Assembly (NCBI GenBank): GCA_965655465.1
Contig: CBFHGY010000015.1
Span: forward strand, 1 to 35,980
Length of the DNA: 35,980 nt
Source: VMCP01 sp965655465
GTDB taxonomy: Bacteria; Bacteroidota; Bacteroidia; NS11-12g; UBA955
Direction of reading: 5' to 3'
The position numbers and the translations under genes were made by a program. The notes under the pieces are model-generated. The model was not told the origin of the DNA. It was given only the letters and a program-made list of their open reading frames with translations, and made no database searches. This document shows positions 16,536-25,545 of the stretch, piece after piece; position 1 is the stretch's first letter, and every line of letters begins with the position of its first letter.

Positions 16536-18215
16536 ATGTCTGATGTACAAAAATCCAAATCTCGACTTGTAAAATCGCCTACCGGAACGCAATTGATTTG
16601 CAAAGGTTGGGTACAAGAAGCCGCTTACCGGATGCTTCATAATAACCTGGATCCCGATGTTGCCGAACGTCCAGAAGATTTAATCGTTTACGGTGGTCTT
16701 GGTAAAGCAGCCCGCAATTGGGAAGCTTTCGACGATATCTGTAAAGCCTTGATTGATTTGAATGATGATGAAACCTTGATGGTTCAAAGTGGTAAACCTG
16801 TGGCAATTTTACCTACGCATAAAAATGCGCCTCGCGTATTAATTTCTAACAGTCAATTGGTGCCAAAATGGGCTACATGGGAGCATTTTAGAGAGCTGGA
16901 AGCAAAAGGATTGATGATGTACGGACAAATGACTGCGGGCAGTTGGATTTACATTGGTTCACAGGGCATTGTTCAAGGTACTTATGAAACCTATGCCGAA
17001 TGCGCACGTCAACATTTCGGGGGAAGTTTGAAGCACACTTTAAACGTAACCGCAGGTTTAGGGGGTATGGGAGGTGCGCAGCCCTTAGCCATTACCATGA
17101 ACGAAGGAGTTGCTTTGGTGGCAGAAGTTGAAGAATGGCGCATTAAAAAAAGACTAGAAACCCGTTATTTAGATGTAATGTGCCGCGATGTCGATGATGC
17201 CATTGATAAAGCCATAATTGCGAAAGAAAAAGGGGCTGCAGTGAGTATTGGAGTATTGTGTAATGCGGTTGAATTACTTCAACGCATGATAGATCGCAAT
17301 GTAATTCCAGATACACTAACCGATCAAACTTCGGCGCATGATCCTTTAATTGGATATTATCCTGCTGAAATGGATGTGGAAGCAGCCGATAGATTGCGAG
17401 AGAGAGATCCAGAAACGTATGTGGAGTTGAGTTATAAAACCATGGTTCAGCACGTAAGCTTAATGCTTGAAATGCAGAAAAAAGGAGCAATCGTTTTTGA
17501 TTATGGCAATAATATTAGAGGGCGTGCATTAGAAAGAGGTTTAACCAATGCCTTTGATTTTCCAGGTTTTGTACCTGCTTATATTCGGCCTTTGTTTTGT
17601 CAAGGTAAAGGGCCCTTCCGTTGGGTAGCATTAAGCGGTGATCAGGCAGATATTCATGCTACAGACAAGAAGATTTTAGAATTATTTCCTGAAAACGAAA
17701 GTTTAAAGCGTTGGATTTCTATGGCCCAAGAAAAAATCGAATTTCAAGGTTTGCCTGCCCGTATTTGTTGGATCGGACAAGGAGAGCGTCAAAAGGCTGC
17801 TTTGGCATTTAATGAAATGGTTCGTACGGGTGAGTTGAAAGCCCCTATCGTAATTGGTAGAGATCATTTAGACACCGGTTCGGTGGCTTCTCCAAATAGA
17901 GAAACTGAAGCCATGTTAGATGGTTCGGACGCAGTGGCAGATTGGCCGATATTGAATGCATTTGTGAATACCGCAGGAGGTGCGAGTTGGGTGAGTTTAC
18001 ACCATGGCGGCGGCGTAGGTATGGGGTATAGCATACATTCAGGAATGGTAATCGTTGCCGACGGTACGGATGATGCAGAGGAGCGTTTGAGGAGGGTATT
18101 GCACAACGATCCCGGGATGGGAGTGGTGCGACATGCCGATGCAGGATACGAAATTGCTAAGGAAACCGCGAAACTACATGGTTTAGATTTGGCCGAACGT
18201 CTAAATAAGAAATAA
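16536..18215 (+). CDS. hutU: Urocanate hydratase
   Basis: NAD-dependent urocanase, the second step of histidine breakdown, turning urocanate into imidazolonepropionate. The 559 residues are the normal length. Family marks are CKGWVQEAAYRMLHNNLDP near the N-terminus, VYGGLGKAARNW, the NAD-binding GLGGMGGAQPLA, and the active-site region GLPARICWIGQGERQ with the conserved cysteine at residue 411. The N-terminus lines up with known urocanases, so the ATG at 16536 is secure. No other hut gene (hutH, hutI, hutG) lies nearby, which is unusual since they are often clustered. It has its own promoter, a palindrome upstream and a strong terminator. Confidence 0.97.
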   Translation: MSDVQKSKSRLVKSPTGTQLICKGWVQEAAYRMLHNNLDPDVAERPEDLIVYGGLGKAARNWEAFDDICKALIDLNDDETLMVQSGKPVAILPTHKNAPRVLISNSQLVPKWATWEHFRELEAKGLMMYGQMTAGSWIYIGSQGIVQGTYETYAECARQHFGGSLKHTLNVTAGLGGMGGAQPLAITMNEGVALVAEVEEWRIKKRLETRYLDVMCRDVDDAIDKAIIAKEKGAAVSIGVLCNAVELLQRMIDRNVIPDTLTDQTSAHDPLIGYYPAEMDVEAADRLRERDPETYVELSYKTMVQHVSLMLEMQKKGAIVFDYGNNIRGRALERGLTNAFDFPGFVPAYIRPLFCQGKGPFRWVALSGDQADIHATDKKILELFPENESLKRWISMAQEKIEFQGLPARICWIGQGERQKAALAFNEMVRTGELKAPIVIGRDHLDTGSVASPNRETEAMLDGSDAVADWPILNAFVNTAGGASWVSLHHGGGVGMGYSIHSGMVIVADGTDDAEERLRRVLHNDPGMGVVRHADAGYEIAKETAKLHGLDLAERLNKK

Positions 18216-18228
18216 ATTTATTGAAAAT

Positions 18229-18263
18229 AAAAAATCCCGCTCTGAAAAGGCGGGATTTTTTTT
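18229..18263. terminator. Bidirectional terminator between hutU and secG
   Basis: AAAAATCCCGC (18230-18240) and GCGGGATTTTT (18250-18260) form a perfect 11-bp stem with T tracts on both strands, so it can end hutU (+) and the secG operon (-). Confidence 0.92.
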
Positions 18264-18286
18264 GTACCCTTTCGGGTAAAAGATTT

Positions 18287-18589
18287 TTAAGGTTGTGTTT
18301 TAGGAGCTTTAACGTCAGGCAATGAAGTTTCTTCGGTTGCAGATTGTTGAGAACCTGCCGCATTGCTGCGTTTTCCATTGTATGAAGCGGCAACTAGAGA
18401 AATTACTACAATAACAATAGCGCCAATCCATGTGATTTTTTCTACGATGTCGGTGGTTTTTTCTACTCCGAAAATTTGATTCCCTTGAGAAAAGTTAGAA
18501 GCCAAACCGCCACCCTTTGGGTTTTGGACAAGAATAACTAACATAAGTAATAGGGAAACGATAATGGCTAAAACGAGTATCCAGGTCAT
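18287..18589 (-). CDS. secG: Preprotein translocase subunit SecG
   Basis: A 100-residue inner-membrane protein with the SecG plan: a first transmembrane segment (WILVLAIIVSLLLMLVILVQ), the conserved cytoplasmic loop QNPKGGGLASNF, a second transmembrane segment (TWIGAIVIVVISLVAASY) and a polar, low-complexity tail ending in ser/lys/pro residues. SecG joins SecY and SecE in the translocon that exports signal-peptide proteins. Its ATG overlaps the stop of the upstream TPR gene as ATGA (18586-18589), making it the last gene of a coupled four-gene operon. A bidirectional terminator follows. Confidence 0.94.
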   Translation of the reverse strand: MTWILVLAIIVSLLLMLVILVQNPKGGGLASNFSQGNQIFGVEKTTDIVEKITWIGAIVIVVISLVAASYNGKRSNAAGSQQSATEETSLPDVKAPKTQP

Positions 18590-19740
18590 GATTTATTTTG
18601 TTCTTTTTTGATTTCAGTAATAAGGTTTGCAAAGTACGTCTTTTTTTCGGGAAATTTCAACTGCAATTGTTCGTATGCCCAGATTGCTTTTTCTGGATTA
18701 TCTTGCTTAAGGTAAATTTGGGCCAAAGTTTCGGTAACAATCTTACCGCTAAGTACTTCCCCTTTCTTTTGAGCTTTTTCGGGCTTGAAAAACTCTTGCT
18801 TAGGCCGAGAAATACTGGGCTTCGTTAATAAGAAGTTTTCGATAATAGATTTTTGATTTTCAATGGATTTTGGCAATTCATCCTTGGTTTCCTTGCTGTT
18901 AGGGGCGAAAAGTGGGGTCGGATGTTCATTTTGAGAGCTGTTCAACCATGCATAAAAATCGTTACTAGCAGTACCTGTGATTACAGGCTCTTGAGGAGTT
19001 TCATTTTGAGAATACAATCTCTCTAAATCATAGGCCATAAATTCAGGGCGCAAACCTTTGGAGCTCGGTTTTGGGCTATTTGAATTTTTCTCTGCAGGAG
19101 GATCAATGGTCTTAAATCGTGCGGATTTGGTTATTCCAATTGCGTCTTTTAACGTATTGGTATGTAATGCTACAGGCGTTGAAGCGGTTTTTTTAATGTC
19201 GGTCGTATCCGAAGTTTTTAGAGGGGTCTCCGTTTTTTCATTTGAGTTTAGTGCCTCCAATATCGAACCAGAATCTAAAATGGGTTCTGATTTCGTTGTT
19301 TCAGATTCTTGAATTAAAGATACTTCAGGCTGAGATTCTTTTTGTGTTTCTGGAATTTCAGCTACAGTTTCGGATTTGGTCTCTTGATTTGCGGTTTCTG
19401 ATTGCGGGAAATCCGGGAGTAAGGGTAATTCGACAGAATGGGAAAGCGGTGTTTCAGTGGTTTCTGATTTAAGATTTTCTTCGCTGATGTGTGCGGATGG
19501 TTTTCGAGCGGCTAAATGGGTAAATCCATATAGCCATGTGCGACTGTGGATGCGCATTGCGGCTTGATGCATCAATGCTTCCGCCCGGAAGTCTTGCTTT
19601 TGCTGGTAATGTCGTGCTAAAATAGCGTATGGCCAAGCAAAATAGGGGAAACGCTTGGTCAGTTCTATCAAATCTTGGACACTTCCTGCATCTAAAGGCT
19701 CGGAGCCTTGGGCGATATTTTTAAGCGTGTTACGGTTCAC
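18586..19740 (-). CDS. TPR-like protein with long disordered middle
   Basis: A 384-residue protein in three parts. Residues 1-80 form a helical N-terminal module (LIELTKRFPYFAWPYAILARHYQQKQDF...ALMHQAAMRIHSR) that looks TPR-like. Residues about 85-300 are low-complexity, rich in Ser, Thr, Glu, Pro and Lys, and probably disordered. The last 45 residues (VTETLAQIYLKQDNPEKAIWAYEQLQLKFP) are a clear tetratricopeptide repeat. No signal peptide or membrane segment, so cytoplasmic. Its start overlaps the lptE stop and its stop overlaps the secG start, so it is fixed between two envelope genes and may act in envelope assembly or export. That role is inference from context only. Confidence 0.8.
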   Translation of the reverse strand: MNRNTLKNIAQGSEPLDAGSVQDLIELTKRFPYFAWPYAILARHYQQKQDFRAEALMHQAAMRIHSRTWLYGFTHLAARKPSAHISEENLKSETTETPLSHSVELPLLPDFPQSETANQETKSETVAEIPETQKESQPEVSLIQESETTKSEPILDSGSILEALNSNEKTETPLKTSDTTDIKKTASTPVALHTNTLKDAIGITKSARFKTIDPPAEKNSNSPKPSSKGLRPEFMAYDLERLYSQNETPQEPVITGTASNDFYAWLNSSQNEHPTPLFAPNSKETKDELPKSIENQKSIIENFLLTKPSISRPKQEFFKPEKAQKKGEVLSGKIVTETLAQIYLKQDNPEKAIWAYEQLQLKFPEKKTYFANLITEIKKEQNKS

Positions 19741-20237
19741 CAGTCTAATGCAATTGCAGCGAAAATTTGTTGTACAATGATATCCGTTAACTCGTTTGAC
19801 AAAGTAGCTTCTACCGAATTAAAATCCAATCCAGAATCAAAGGTTTGTGAAGAAGTAAAGTCTTTACTGAAATCTTTTTCGGGATATTTTTCACAGCTAA
19901 AATCAACCCGAACACTGATGGTGAATTGCGTTTGTGCCGAGCCCGTTTGTGCATTAAGCGCCGCTGGGGCTATTTGATATCGACTTATTACACCCGAAAT
20001 ATGATAATCTCCGTTTTCGGAAACCATTCCCAAAGTAGTTTCTGTTTGAAATTTTGATTTTACTTTTTCGGTAAAATCGATACTCAAACTTGGATTTACC
20101 AACTCCGCTTCATTATTAAAAAAGCCTACCGAAAAGTTTTTTACATCTTTAGGGATATTCGCTCCGCGAAAATCATAAATGCCACAGCTGCTTATCAACA
20201 GCGCAACAAGTACATACAATCCCTTAATCCAATTCAT
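19737..20237 (-). CDS. lptE: LptE-like LPS assembly lipoprotein
   Basis: A 166-residue lipoprotein: MNWIKGLYVLVALLISSCGIYDFRG gives a signal with lipobox ISSC and the GxYxFRG motif found at the start of Bacteroidota LptE. The rest alternates strands and helices as expected for the small alpha/beta LptE fold (VSLSIDFTEKVKSKF, DYHISGVISRYQI, RVDFSCEKYPEKDF, LSNELTDIIVQQIFAAIA). LptE plugs the LptD barrel that places lipopolysaccharide in the outer leaflet; the sequence is fast-evolving so identity rests on pattern and context. It overlaps the upstream sigma-54 activator by 14 bases and the downstream TPR gene by four. Confidence 0.85.
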   Translation of the reverse strand: MNWIKGLYVLVALLISSCGIYDFRGANIPKDVKNFSVGFFNNEAELVNPSLSIDFTEKVKSKFQTETTLGMVSENGDYHISGVISRYQIAPAALNAQTGSAQTQFTISVRVDFSCEKYPEKDFSKDFTSSQTFDSGLDFNSVEATLSNELTDIIVQQIFAAIALDW

Positions 20238-21486
20238 ATTGTTTTATTTTACGGTAAAGGGTGCGTTCAGAAATGCCTAAATCCTCTGCCGCTTTTTTGC
20301 GTTTGCCGTTATTGCGATTTAAAGCCAATCGAATCAGCTCAATTTCTTTCGATTCCAGACTAAGGTCGTTAGATTCATCTATTCCAAGTGTTTCTGCATC
20401 AATAAAGTCAGAATCGTAGTCTTCATCATGCGGGTAAGAAGCGAGTTCATTGGCCATGGGATTTTGCAATAATCGCGAATCTTCATGTAACGGATAATTG
20501 TGAAAATTGCCTGTGTCGGGTTTCGCCGTTGCAGTATGTGTTTGACTAGGAGTTTCTTGAGAATCTAAAAGTCCAAAAACAACTTTTTTCAAATCGTTCA
20601 CATCCCTCCTAAGGTCGATCAATACTTTGTAAAATACATCACGTTCACTCATCCCTTCGTAATTGCCCTCCGCTGTTTTTTCGAGTAACATGGGTAACTG
20701 CGTAGCAACAGGAGGCAAATAGTTTCTCAGGCTTTCTTCACTTATCCAGGTGCTGTTTTCCAAAACGCAGATTTGTTCGCTGATGTTTTTGAGTTGTCGG
20801 ATATTACCCGGCCAGGGATAATTTTCAAGTAAGGATTGCGCTTCAGGACTTAATTCGAGTAATTCTCGGTGGTTTTTTTCAGAAAAATCGAAACTGAATT
20901 TTTTGAATAATAAGGAGATATCCTCCTTGCGTTGACTCAATTTTGGCACGCGAATGGGTACAGTAGCCAAGCGGTAATAAAGATCTTCTCGAAATTTCCC
21001 CTGTTGCGCTCGATCCAATAAATTTCTGTTGGTGGCAGCAACTACACGCACATCTGTTTTTTGAACTTTGGAGCTGCCCACTTTTATGAACTCTCCATTT
21101 TCAAGGATACGCAAAAGTCGAGCTTGCGTTCCAAGGGGCAATTCGCCCACCTCATCCAAGAAAATGGTACCTCCATTTACGCTCTCAAAATATCCTTGTC
21201 TTTTATCTGTGGCACCGGTAAAGGACCCCTTTTCATGTCCGAATAATTCGCTGTCTATGGTTCCTTCGGGTATTGCCCCGCAGTTCACGGCAATAAAAGG
21301 CGCGTGCTTGCGGCCACTTAAATGGTGTATGATTTTACTAAAACTTTCCTTACCAACCCCACTTTCGCCTTGTATCAAGACATTCATATCGGTGGGTGCC
21401 ACTTTCACCGCCGTTTGCAGTGCAGCGTTCAGCAGTGGTGCATTTCCAATGATGCCGAAACGTTGTTTTACCGCTTGTAAATCCAT
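20224..21486 (-). CDS. Sigma-54-dependent transcriptional activator without sensor domain
   Basis: A 420-residue bacterial enhancer-binding protein. The AAA+ domain starts almost at residue 1: Walker A GESGVGKE (40-47), the sigma-54-contacting loop GSFTGA (87-92; the common form is GAFTGA, so Ala is Ser), Walker B GGTIFLDE (105-112), and YPWPGNIRQL. Residues about 265-375 are a variable linker. The last 45 residues are a Fis-type helix-turn-helix (RKKAAEDLGISERTLYRKIKQ). There is no receiver, GAF or PAS domain, so activity may be set by abundance or by another protein. First gene of the operon with lptE, the TPR gene and secG; TAAATTTG sits seven bases before its ATG. Its targets are unknown. 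Confidence 0.93.
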   Translation of the reverse strand: MDLQAVKQRFGIIGNAPLLNAALQTAVKVAPTDMNVLIQGESGVGKESFSKIIHHLSGRKHAPFIAVNCGAIPEGTIDSELFGHEKGSFTGATDKRQGYFESVNGGTIFLDEVGELPLGTQARLLRILENGEFIKVGSSKVQKTDVRVVAATNRNLLDRAQQGKFREDLYYRLATVPIRVPKLSQRKEDISLLFKKFSFDFSEKNHRELLELSPEAQSLLENYPWPGNIRQLKNISEQICVLENSTWISEESLRNYLPPVATQLPMLLEKTAEGNYEGMSERDVFYKVLIDLRRDVNDLKKVVFGLLDSQETPSQTHTATAKPDTGNFHNYPLHEDSRLLQNPMANELASYPHDEDYDSDFIDAETLGIDESNDLSLESKEIELIRLALNRNNGKRKKAAEDLGISERTLYRKIKQYELD

Positions 21487-21493
21487 GTTTTTA

Positions 21494-21501
21494 CAAATTT
21501 A
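21494..21501 (-). promoter_or_regulatory. -7 element of the sigma-54 activator operon
   Basis: TAAATTTG on the minus strand, exact TAnnTTTG, seven bases before the start at 21486. It suggests the operon itself is read by the housekeeping sigma factor. Confidence 0.6.
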
Positions 21502-21601
21502 AGGATAAACTGACAAAATGTCACGAAGGTGTGGGAATCCTTTTTTGCGGAATTCGTAAGTTGTGTGAATAAACTGTGTGGTATACGTGAATTTTTAGTG
21601 C

Positions 21602-21609
21602 TAGTTTTG
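21602..21609 (+). promoter_or_regulatory. -7 element of parC
   Basis: TAGTTTTG, exact TAnnTTTG, ten bases before the parC ATG at 21620. Confidence 0.55.
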
Positions 21610-21619
21610 GACGTAATTC

Positions 21620-24268
21620 ATGGAAGAATTCCCCGAAAATATCGACGATTTAGATGCGAATAACGACGAATCTTTAAGCCCACAATCGGATGTTAAGCCG
21701 GTTGGAGGTTTGTTTAAAGATTGGTTTGTAGAATATGCGAGTTATGTAATTCTAGAACGCGCTATTCCTGCTGTAGAAGATGGATTGAAGCCCGTTCAGC
21801 GCCGAATTTTACACGCCATGAACGTTATGGATGACGGCCGCTTTAACAAGGTTGCAAATATCATAGGGGCAACCATGGCATATCACCCCCACGGAGATGC
21901 GGCTATCGGTGATGCTTTGGTTAATCTCGGTCAGAAAGATTTGCTCATCGATACCCAAGGAAACTGGGGCGATGTGCGTACAGGAGACTCTGCGGCTGCA
22001 CCCCGTTATATTGAAGCACGACTTTCTAAATTTGCTAAAGAAGTTGCGTTTAATGATAAAACAACTTTTTGGCAATTGAGCTACGACGGTCGTAAGCGAG
22101 AGCCCGTTAATTTGCCCATGAAATTTCCCTTGGTTTTGGCTCAAGGGGTAGAGGGAATTGCTGTTGGACTGAGTACGAAAATTATGCCCCATAATTTTAT
22201 TGAATTATGTGAGGCCAGTATTGATATATTAAAAGGTAAAAAAGTTGAGATTTTCCCAGATTTCCCAACGGGTGGAAGTGCCGATTTTACCCATTATAAC
22301 GACGGAAAAAAGGGAAGTCGTATCCGCGTTCGAGCGCGCATTGAAGAAAAAGATAAAAATACCCTTCTCGTTAAAGACATTCCATTTGGAACCACCACCG
22401 GTCAGTTGATCGAAAGTATTATCAAAGCAAGTGATAGTGGTAAAATACGCGTCAAAAAGGTCATCGATAACACCGCCGCGAATGTAGAAATTGAAATACA
22501 ATTGGCTCCGGGTATTTTGCCGGATATGGCAGTGAATGCGTTGTATGCGTTTACAGACTGTGAATTATCAATTTCTCCTTTGGCGTGTATCATTGAAGCC
22601 GACAGGCCTAGTTTTATGGGTGTTTCCGAAATTCTCAAGGCATCCACTCAGCATACGCTTGGTTTGTTGCGCCGAGAGTTGGAAATACAATTAGGAGAAC
22701 TTGAAAATAAATGGCATTATTCTTCTTTAGAGAAAATATTTATAGAGAATCGCATTTATCGAGATATTGAAGAATGCGAAACTTGGGAAGCGGTAATTGC
22801 TACTATCGATCGCGGTTTGGATCCCTTCAAACCTTTATTGCAAAGGGAAGTGGTTGAAGAGGATATCATTCGCTTGACTGAAATTAAAATTAAAAGGATT
22901 TCTAAATTTGATTCATTTAAAGCCGATGAACTTATCAGAAGTATCGAAGATGAAATTGCAGAAATCAAACATCATCTGGAACATCTTACCGATTATGCCG
23001 TAAATTATTTCAAACAACTCATTAAAAAATACGGTGCGGGCAAAGAACGCAAGACGGAAATAAAAGTATTTGATACTATCGAGGCGAATATCGTTGCCGC
23101 AGCCAATGTGAAGCTTTACGCTAATTATGAAGAAGGTTTTGTGGGAACCTCCCTCAAGAAAGATACCTTCGTTTTGGATTGTTCCGATATCGATGATGTA
23201 ATTGCTTTCCGTGCGGATGGCTCTTATTCCATTGCTAAAGTTGCCGACAAACACTTTTTTGGAAAGGAAATCATTCATGTAGGCATTTGGCGCAAGGGCG
23301 ATGAGCGCACCACCTACAATTTAGTATACTGGGATGGTGCGGGTAAAAAAGCGATGGCAAAACGTTTTAATGCCACAGGCTTGATCCGCGAAAAAATCTA
23401 TAATATGGCCAGTGACAATCCCAAGTCCAAGGTCTTGTATTTTTCAGCAAATCCCAACGGAGAAGCCGAGAAAATTACCATTTATTTAAGCGCATCAGCA
23501 AATGCACGACTCAAGCAGTTTGAGTATAATTTTGCTAAATTGGCCATTAAGGGTAAAACCGCTGGGGGAAATCAAATAACGAAATACGCTGTACGCAAAG
23601 TCGACTTGAAAGAAAAGGGAGGCTCAACATTAGGAGGCGTAAACATTTGGTGGGACAATCTCACAGGCAGGTTAAACGGTGATGAAAAAGGTCAATATTT
23701 AGGAGATTTTAATGCAAATGACCAGTTAATCGTAATATATAAGGAAGGTTCCTACGAGATAACCAACTATGAACTAATCAATAGATTTGCGCCTGAAGAG
23801 GTATATCATATTCAAAAGTTTTATCCAGAATTGCCCTTACAGGTGGTATATCTCGATGGTAAATCGAAGTTTCATTATGTGAAACGATTTGTAATTGAAA
23901 CCAGCACTGCGCATAAAAAATTCTTATTTATATCGGAAGAAAAAGGATCCCTCCTTGAATGTATTTCATTGGCACAACCCATGACCATAGAACTACTTAC
24001 TGAGAAAAAGAACAAGGAAAAGAACACCGAACAAATCAACATTTCAGAATTTATTGAAGTGAAGGGATGGAAGTCTGTAGGAAATCGATTGTCTTTTGAT
24101 ACAGTGAAGAAAATTACCTTGATTTCAGATAAGATTGGGGTGCCCACCGTTCCTGAGCCGGAAGAGGTGCCAGAGGATGAGGGTGATTTAAATCCACCCA
24201 CCGTTGAAGTAAGGGATATAGCCCCCCCAAAAACCAATGGAGATAGTCCGCAGCTGAACCTGCTTTAA
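21620..24268 (+). CDS. parC: DNA topoisomerase IV subunit A
   Basis: Breakage-reunion subunit of topoisomerase IV, 882 residues. After an acidic 30-residue extension comes the winged-helix/tower core: LERAIPAVEDGLKPVQRRIL, YHPHGDAAIGDALVNLGQ (88-105), and catalytic Tyr130 in AAAPRYIEARLS. The region around 430-460 (KADELIRSIEDEIAEIKHHLEHL) is the coiled coil, and the C-terminal half is the beta-propeller-like domain followed by an acidic, proline-rich tail. At the position matching E. coli GyrA Ser83 it has Ala94, while the acidic residue is kept as Asp98. The sequence fits the Bacteroidota ParC branch rather than GyrA. Its TAA overlaps the stop of the convergent ABC permease gene in TTAA. 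Confidence 0.95.
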   Translation: MEEFPENIDDLDANNDESLSPQSDVKPVGGLFKDWFVEYASYVILERAIPAVEDGLKPVQRRILHAMNVMDDGRFNKVANIIGATMAYHPHGDAAIGDALVNLGQKDLLIDTQGNWGDVRTGDSAAAPRYIEARLSKFAKEVAFNDKTTFWQLSYDGRKREPVNLPMKFPLVLAQGVEGIAVGLSTKIMPHNFIELCEASIDILKGKKVEIFPDFPTGGSADFTHYNDGKKGSRIRVRARIEEKDKNTLLVKDIPFGTTTGQLIESIIKASDSGKIRVKKVIDNTAANVEIEIQLAPGILPDMAVNALYAFTDCELSISPLACIIEADRPSFMGVSEILKASTQHTLGLLRRELEIQLGELENKWHYSSLEKIFIENRIYRDIEECETWEAVIATIDRGLDPFKPLLQREVVEEDIIRLTEIKIKRISKFDSFKADELIRSIEDEIAEIKHHLEHLTDYAVNYFKQLIKKYGAGKERKTEIKVFDTIEANIVAAANVKLYANYEEGFVGTSLKKDTFVLDCSDIDDVIAFRADGSYSIAKVADKHFFGKEIIHVGIWRKGDERTTYNLVYWDGAGKKAMAKRFNATGLIREKIYNMASDNPKSKVLYFSANPNGEAEKITIYLSASANARLKQFEYNFAKLAIKGKTAGGNQITKYAVRKVDLKEKGGSTLGGVNIWWDNLTGRLNGDEKGQYLGDFNANDQLIVIYKEGSYEITNYELINRFAPEEVYHIQKFYPELPLQVVYLDGKSKFHYVKRFVIETSTAHKKFLFISEEKGSLLECISLAQPMTIELLTEKKNKEKNTEQINISEFIEVKGWKSVGNRLSFDTVKKITLISDKIGVPTVPEPEEVPEDEGDLNPPTVEVRDIAPPKTNGDSPQLNLL

Positions 24269-25545
24269 GACTTCCGAATCCAGGTCCAGAGGTCTTTCCA
24301 GTTCGGTTTTTTACCGTACATTAAAATGCCCACGCGGTAAATTTTTGCGGATACCCATACCATAAATATGAAGGTAACCACGAGTACGACAAAACTGCCT
24401 ATGATTTCAGAGATGGGTACATCAAATGGTGCACGAACGGCCATTACGATAGGGCTTGTAAGTGGGAAAATGGAGAATATCTGAGCCAATTGACCGTTAG
24501 GCGACTGAAAGACTACGGATTGCGCAATGATAAATCCAAAAACCAAGGGTAAACTCACTGGAAGCATGAATTGTTGCACGTCGGTTTCTTGATTAACGGC
24601 AGCTCCAATAGCAGCAAAAATACTGCTGTATAATAGATATCCCCCGATAAAAAACAAAACGAAAACCAGTAAGATAGGTCCGAAAGGCAGGGAATAAATC
24701 CCACTCAATAACTCCTGCACGGGAAGATTTTGGGCATCTGTTGTTGGGGAATTTCCCCCAGAAGCAAAAAGATAACCCAATCCTCCTAAGAGTGTAATGC
24801 TGAGTAAAATCCATCCTACAAATTGGGTCAGTCCCACCAATGCTACGCCTAGTATTTTTCCGAGCATCAGGTCGAATGGGCGCACGGAACTCACTATCAC
24901 TTCTACAATTCGATTGGTTTTTTCTTCCATTGCTGAGCGCATAACCATAGAGCCGTAAATGAAAATGAACATATAAATGATCATAGCCATTGCAAAACCA
25001 ACGCCACTTTTCAAGGTGGTATTCGCATCTGAAACGGCGCCTTTAGTGTTTATTTCTAGGGATTTAATATTTCCAGAAACCTCTGTATTGCGCAGAGTGC
25101 TATCGGATATTCCGGCTTCTAGGAGCAAGGATTCATGGATGCGCTTTTTGATATGCGCATTAATTTTTTGTAGTTCTACCATAGAAAAAGCACTGCCCCC
25201 TATAAGCTCCGTGGAGTCGAGGTTGCGCAAATCTTTGTCATTAATTTGAAGCCAGCCCGTAATATTCTTCTTTTCAATTTCTTGCAGCATGGTTGCCGTT
25301 TCAGGCAATGCGGGTAAAAAGGTATAGCTGTCGAAAGATAATTCATCGGATTCCAAATCCCAATAAGGGGCTTGGAAGTATATGCTTTTTTCGGAATTAT
25401 CCTCTGCGCCAGTAGTAGCAAAATAGATGGCCCCTCCGTAGAAAATAGCTACTAAAATGGGAGCCAAAAACGTCATGATTATAAACGTTTTATTTTTAAT
25501 ACGGGTAAGGTATTCTTTTTTTAAAACAACCCAAATACTTCTCAT
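24265..25545 (-). CDS. ABC-2 type transporter permease (NatB-like)
   Basis: A 426-residue membrane protein. One transmembrane segment lies near residues 20-42 (IIMTFLAPILVAIFYGGAIYF), followed by a soluble extracytoplasmic domain of about 130 residues, then five or so further segments from about residue 180 on (FAMAMIIYMFIFIYGSMVM, ILLSITLLGGLGYLFA, ILLVFVLFFIGGYLLY, MLPVSLPLVFGFIIAQ, IIGSFVVLVVTFIFMVW). EEKTNRIVEVIVSSVRPFDLMLGKILG is the conserved ABC-2 cytoplasmic motif. The plan matches NatB-type export permeases; sodium export is only one option and the substrate is unknown. Its ATG overlaps the ATPase gene stop by four bases. Confidence 0.92.
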   Translation of the reverse strand: MRSIWVVLKKEYLTRIKNKTFIIMTFLAPILVAIFYGGAIYFATTGAEDNSEKSIYFQAPYWDLESDELSFDSYTFLPALPETATMLQEIEKKNITGWLQINDKDLRNLDSTELIGGSAFSMVELQKINAHIKKRIHESLLLEAGISDSTLRNTEVSGNIKSLEINTKGAVSDANTTLKSGVGFAMAMIIYMFIFIYGSMVMRSAMEEKTNRIVEVIVSSVRPFDLMLGKILGVALVGLTQFVGWILLSITLLGGLGYLFASGGNSPTTDAQNLPVQELLSGIYSLPFGPILLVFVLFFIGGYLLYSSIFAAIGAAVNQETDVQQFMLPVSLPLVFGFIIAQSVVFQSPNGQLAQIFSIFPLTSPIVMAVRAPFDVPISEIIGSFVVLVVTFIFMVWVSAKIYRVGILMYGKKPNWKDLWTWIRKS

